NCBI GenBank assembly: GCA_000697335.1
Contig: JNEM01008775.1
Span: 1 to 23,931 of the forward strand
DNA: 23,931 nt
Direction of reading: 5' to 3'
From: Conidiobolus incongruus B7586
Taxonomy: Eukaryota; Entomophthoromycota; Entomophthoromycetes; Entomophthorales; Conidiobolaceae
Shown here: one piece after another, positions 21,118 to 23,931 of the stretch
Numbering within the stretch: the first letter of the stretch is position 1
Layout: every line of letters begins with the position of its first letter
Position numbers and translations under genes: made by a program
Notes under the pieces: generated by a model
Told to the model about the DNA's origin: nothing
Database searches by the model: none
Seen by the model: only the letters and a program-made list of their open reading frames with translations

Positions 21118-21622
21118 TTATAATCAGGTGAATATACTAGATATAGTAACTCCTTTTAATTTTTTAATATAAAAAATCTTTTATAGCTTTAACTTTATAT
21201 ATTTTATAATTATCATGTTAAATAATAGGTGTTCTTAATTTATATTGAGAATACTATTTAAAAATTGTTTTATTTAAAAAAGTAATATATAACTTATTAT
21301 TAATTAATTTTCCTTAAGATATTAAATAAAAAAACTATATACTATTATAATCTATTATAATAATTAATATTCACCTATATTTAAAATGCTTATTCATTAG
21401 AATTTGTAGAGGGGATTAATTTAGCTTAACCTAACATTTTGTTTTATTAGTAAACAAAAGATTATATAAAGGAATCTAAAATCTATTAATTATAAATACA
21501 CTAACCTATAAAAATAAGTTATAAAATAAAAATCACTTATATATTTACTTATAACCTAAACAATTCTTAACTAAATTAATTTAAATTAAAGTATATAATT
21601 AAAGTATATTACCTGATTATAA
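21118..21622. repeat. Short inverted repeat pair about 0.5 kb apart
   Basis: TTATAATCAGGTGAATATAC at 21118-21137 is matched on the other strand by TTATAATCAGGTAATATAC (complement of 21604-21622), with one base inserted. The pair might be the ends of a small non-autonomous element or part of the terminal region of the Tc1-type element to the right. The DNA between them has no ORF. Matches do not extend far beyond about 20 bases. Confidence 0.35.
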
Positions 21623-21824
21623 TAGGTTATATTTAATTATATTTAATATATTATTGGTTAATATATCAAATCTTAAATTTTAAATAGGGTAAGTTATAAA
21701 TTTATAGGTTTAAGAGTTAAAAGGGTATATAAAAGAAAAATTACTTAAATCTTTTTTTCTTTTAATAAATTATATATAAATATACTAATATTATTATTAT
21801 AAATTATTATTTTAAATAATATTA

Positions 21825-22850
21825 GTATTAAAATACTTAAATCCCTCTTTAAAAAAATTCACTTGTATATTAATCAACCTTATAATAAAGGTAAATTAAC
21901 TTATAAGATTACTAGAATTATTAGTGTTAGCTAGTTTATTATAGTTAAAGCTATTAAAAATTATAGTAAAGATATATCTAAACCTAAACTTAAATATGTT
22001 AGGATTATAAATAAACATGATAAAAAGTATATTTATAGGTTAATTAATATAAGTAAATATAATATTATTGTAAAAATATAAAAAGAATTACAAGACTATA
22101 TAAGAATATTAGTTAATATTAATACTATTATATATACTTTACATTGTAATAAATACTACTTGTATTTTAAAAAAAATACCCCCAACTAAAAAAATCCTAT
22201 TGTAAAACCAGGTAAAAGTTTAAATGTTATTACTAAAGTTAAACTAAAATTAATTAGAGTAAGGTTATTTAATTAAATAAAACAAAAATATACTTTAGTA
22301 GATTTAATAAAAAAGCTAGATATTTCAAAAAAATTAAAAAACTACTTTATAACCACTATGTTATTTTAACCTAAAAATATAATGATAGGTTAATTATAAT
22401 TTAAGAATATATATTATCTTCTAATGTAAAATATCTTTTTAAAGTTAATAGGGGAATTAATATTAAAATATATTAAAATATTCTAAACAATAAATTAAAA
22501 AAAAATATTAAATAATATAGGTTAAATAAATCAGATGTTATTTTTTAATAAGATAATACCTTTTGTTATATTACTATTTTTACTACCAAATGGTTTAAAA
22601 ATAATAAAATAATAGTTATAAATTAGCTATTTTAATCTTTTAACTTTAATCTAACTAAACACCTTTGGGATCAATTAAAAAAAATAGTTAAAGTTTTCCT
22701 AACAGCAAAAAATTTAAATAAGCTTTAAAAATATATTTAAGAAGCTTAAAACAAAATTAATCTTTTTTAGTATAAGAAGTTAATTGACTCTATATCCTAT
22801 AAACTTAAAGAAGTTAAGAAAGCAAAAGATAAATATACTAAGTTTTAATT
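21825..22850 (+). mobile_element. Tc1-type DD34E transposase remnant with RIP-like decay
   Basis: Broken transposase of a Tc1/mariner DNA transposon. The N-terminal DNA-binding part is readable near 21881-21960 (YNKGKLTYKITRIISVS). The catalytic core reads QQDNTPCH at 22546 on if two TAA codons and later changes are taken as former CAA and CCT. Then comes a degraded WLPQSPDLN, then HLWDQLKK (22660-22683), and a C-terminal LIDSISYKLKEVKKAKDKYTKF ending near 22850. The spacing between the QDN aspartate (22552) and the family's glutamate position (22657) is 34 residues, as in Tc1. That codon is now AAA, Lys, one G-to-A change from GAA. Many stops are TAA or TAG where the family has CAA or TGG. 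The two ends lie in different frames, so at least one indel exists. Element ends were not found with confidence. Confidence 0.8.
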
Positions 22851-23540
22851 TTCTTTTTATAACTAAAACACACAAATTTATAACTCATCTTAGGTAAAAT
22901 TTAAACTTTAATATATCAACTAAAAGTTAATATAATTAGATCAAATATACTTAATTATAAATAAATAATATTAGTTTATTATATGTTTTAATTTAAATTA
23001 ATTTAATTAAGAATTAATAGAGTTATTGATAATAATATATATAATTATAATTTTATAACTTACTTTTATAAGCTAGTGTATTTGTTGTAAAAACCTTTAT
23101 TTTTAATAATACTTTAATAGGTTTAGTTTAACTATAGTTACTCTAGTTTTTTTAAGCTTTTGTTAAATTATAAAGTATTTATTTTATATTTTTATTAATT
23201 AATCTAAGTTTAAACTTAAGTAAATATAACATACTTGAAAAAATTAATATTAAATTATAGTGATAATTCTTTAACAGAAATAAAATAATATTTCTTAATA
23301 TATTTATTTATTTTATTAATAAATTAAAATTAATAATAGAAATTAATCTTTTAGATTTTAGTATATTTTGAATAATGTCCCTTCTAGCTTTAAAATCATA
23401 AATCTAGTGATATATGGTAGTTTTAAATAAAATACCATCTTTATAAACTGTTTACAAGTTTTAGATGATTTTAGAGGGTTTATAGTTAAGTTTTAAAAAT
23501 ACAAAAATGAAAGCCTTTTGATAATCATAATTTAGTTTAA
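22851..23540. other. AT-rich stretch right of the Tc1 remnant
   Basis: No gene seen. The right end of the Tc1-type element probably lies within the first 300 bases. The segment gtttaactatagttactctag near 23128-23148 loosely resembles the complement of 21135-21160, as terminal inverted repeats would, but the match is too weak to call. Confidence 0.4.
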
Positions 23541-23543
23541 GTA

Positions 23544-23664
23544 TAATTAAATTTAAATATAAATTTTAAAATCAAAATATTTTAATAAAAAAAAATAATT
23601 AAATTTAAATATAAATTTTAAAATCAAAATATTTTAATAAAAAAAATAATTAAATTTAAATATA
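23544..23664 (+). repeat. Tandem repeat, unit about 52 bases, 2.3 copies
   Basis: The unit beginning taattaaatttaaatataaa starts at 23544, 23596 and 23647, giving periods of 52 and 51. The first two copies are identical apart from the length of an A run, and the third is cut off after about 18 bases. The near identity means the duplication is recent compared with the decayed DNA around it. Confidence 0.9.
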
Positions 23665-23716
23665 TATATATAGTTTGAAAATATATATTTTCCTATATAT
23701 TTTATATATATATATT

Positions 23717-23780
23717 CTTTCAAAATATATAATATATTTGAAAGATCAGAAATTAAAAAATTTCCCATTTTTTAATTTCT
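23717..23780. repeat. Two adjacent AT hairpins
   Basis: A perfect inverted repeat has 14-base arms at 23748-23761 (agaaattaaaaaat) and 23767-23780, with the loop ttccc. Just left of it, 23717-23744 is a near-perfect 28-base palindrome with ctttcaaa at one end and tttgaaag at the other. They may be the tip of a small hairpin element or a cruciform-forming spot. Confidence 0.8.
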
Positions 23781-23931
23781 ATACTAATAAATTTATAAAA
23801 TTATAATAAAGGTTTTAACTATTATAAAAAAATATTCTTAGAATCAAATATTTATATGTTTTAAATATTAAATTAATAATTTGATAATATATTAAAATTG
23901 ATATTATTTAGTTTAATACATATAATTATAA

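Noticed and set aside
1-23931. CRISPR array, prophage or biosynthetic gene cluster
   Set aside because: No regularly spaced repeats and no such genes; introns and gene types are eukaryotic.

Overview
The window looks like nuclear DNA of a fungus with a very AT-rich genome. The evidence is a Mig1/CreA-type C2H2 zinc-finger protein, a secreted lipase of the Rhizomucor type, and a nuclear gene for mitochondrial initiation factor 2. That last gene is split by five introns of 48-61 bases with GT...AG ends and CTAAC/ACTAAT-like branch sites. An early-diverging lineage with low GC (for example Entomophthoromycotina) would fit, but this is inferred from gene style only. Genes stand out as islands of normal composition and codon use in long stretches made almost only of A and T.

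Layout. Bases 1-5050 are non-genic. They hold two diverged copies of a dispersed repeat (about 1760-2265 and 3700-4280); a third copy lies inverted at about 7085-7510. At 5216-5740 (+) is a compact 174-residue zinc-finger regulator. It has a TATA box and a C-rich promoter with a duplicated 12-mer, and an ATT microsatellite just after its stop. At 8740-9130 is an isolated GC-richer island with a pyrimidine tract and a 69-codon ORF I cannot identify, running right up to a tRNA-Gln(UUG) at 9138-9209. At 10299-12808 (+) is the six-exon MTIF2-type gene, which I assembled from splice signals, including a first exon that encodes the mitochondrial presequence.

The right half holds a decayed lipase copy (14119-15019, -) and an intact secreted class 3 lipase (17524-18492, -). 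The dead copy keeps the signal peptide and several core motifs but has lost the reading frame and the catalytic Asp. From about 19 kb on the DNA is gene-free and repeat-derived. It contains a faint possible Copia-like fossil (20522-20716), a Tc1-type DD34E transposase remnant (about 21825-22850) whose changes fit C-to-T and G-to-A mutation like RIP (repeat-induced point mutation), a tandem repeat with a period near 52 bases, and two AT hairpins at the right end.

The genes do not form a cluster: a regulator, a tRNA, a mitochondrial translation factor and a secreted lipase are unrelated. One tentative link is that GGGG-type motifs of the kind bound by Mig1/CreA fingers lie upstream of both the zinc-finger gene and the lipase. 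I see no sign of a novel defence or biosynthetic system. The more unusual signals are the RIP-like decay, the three-copy repeat, the minimal Mig1-like protein and the GC-rich island beside the tRNA.
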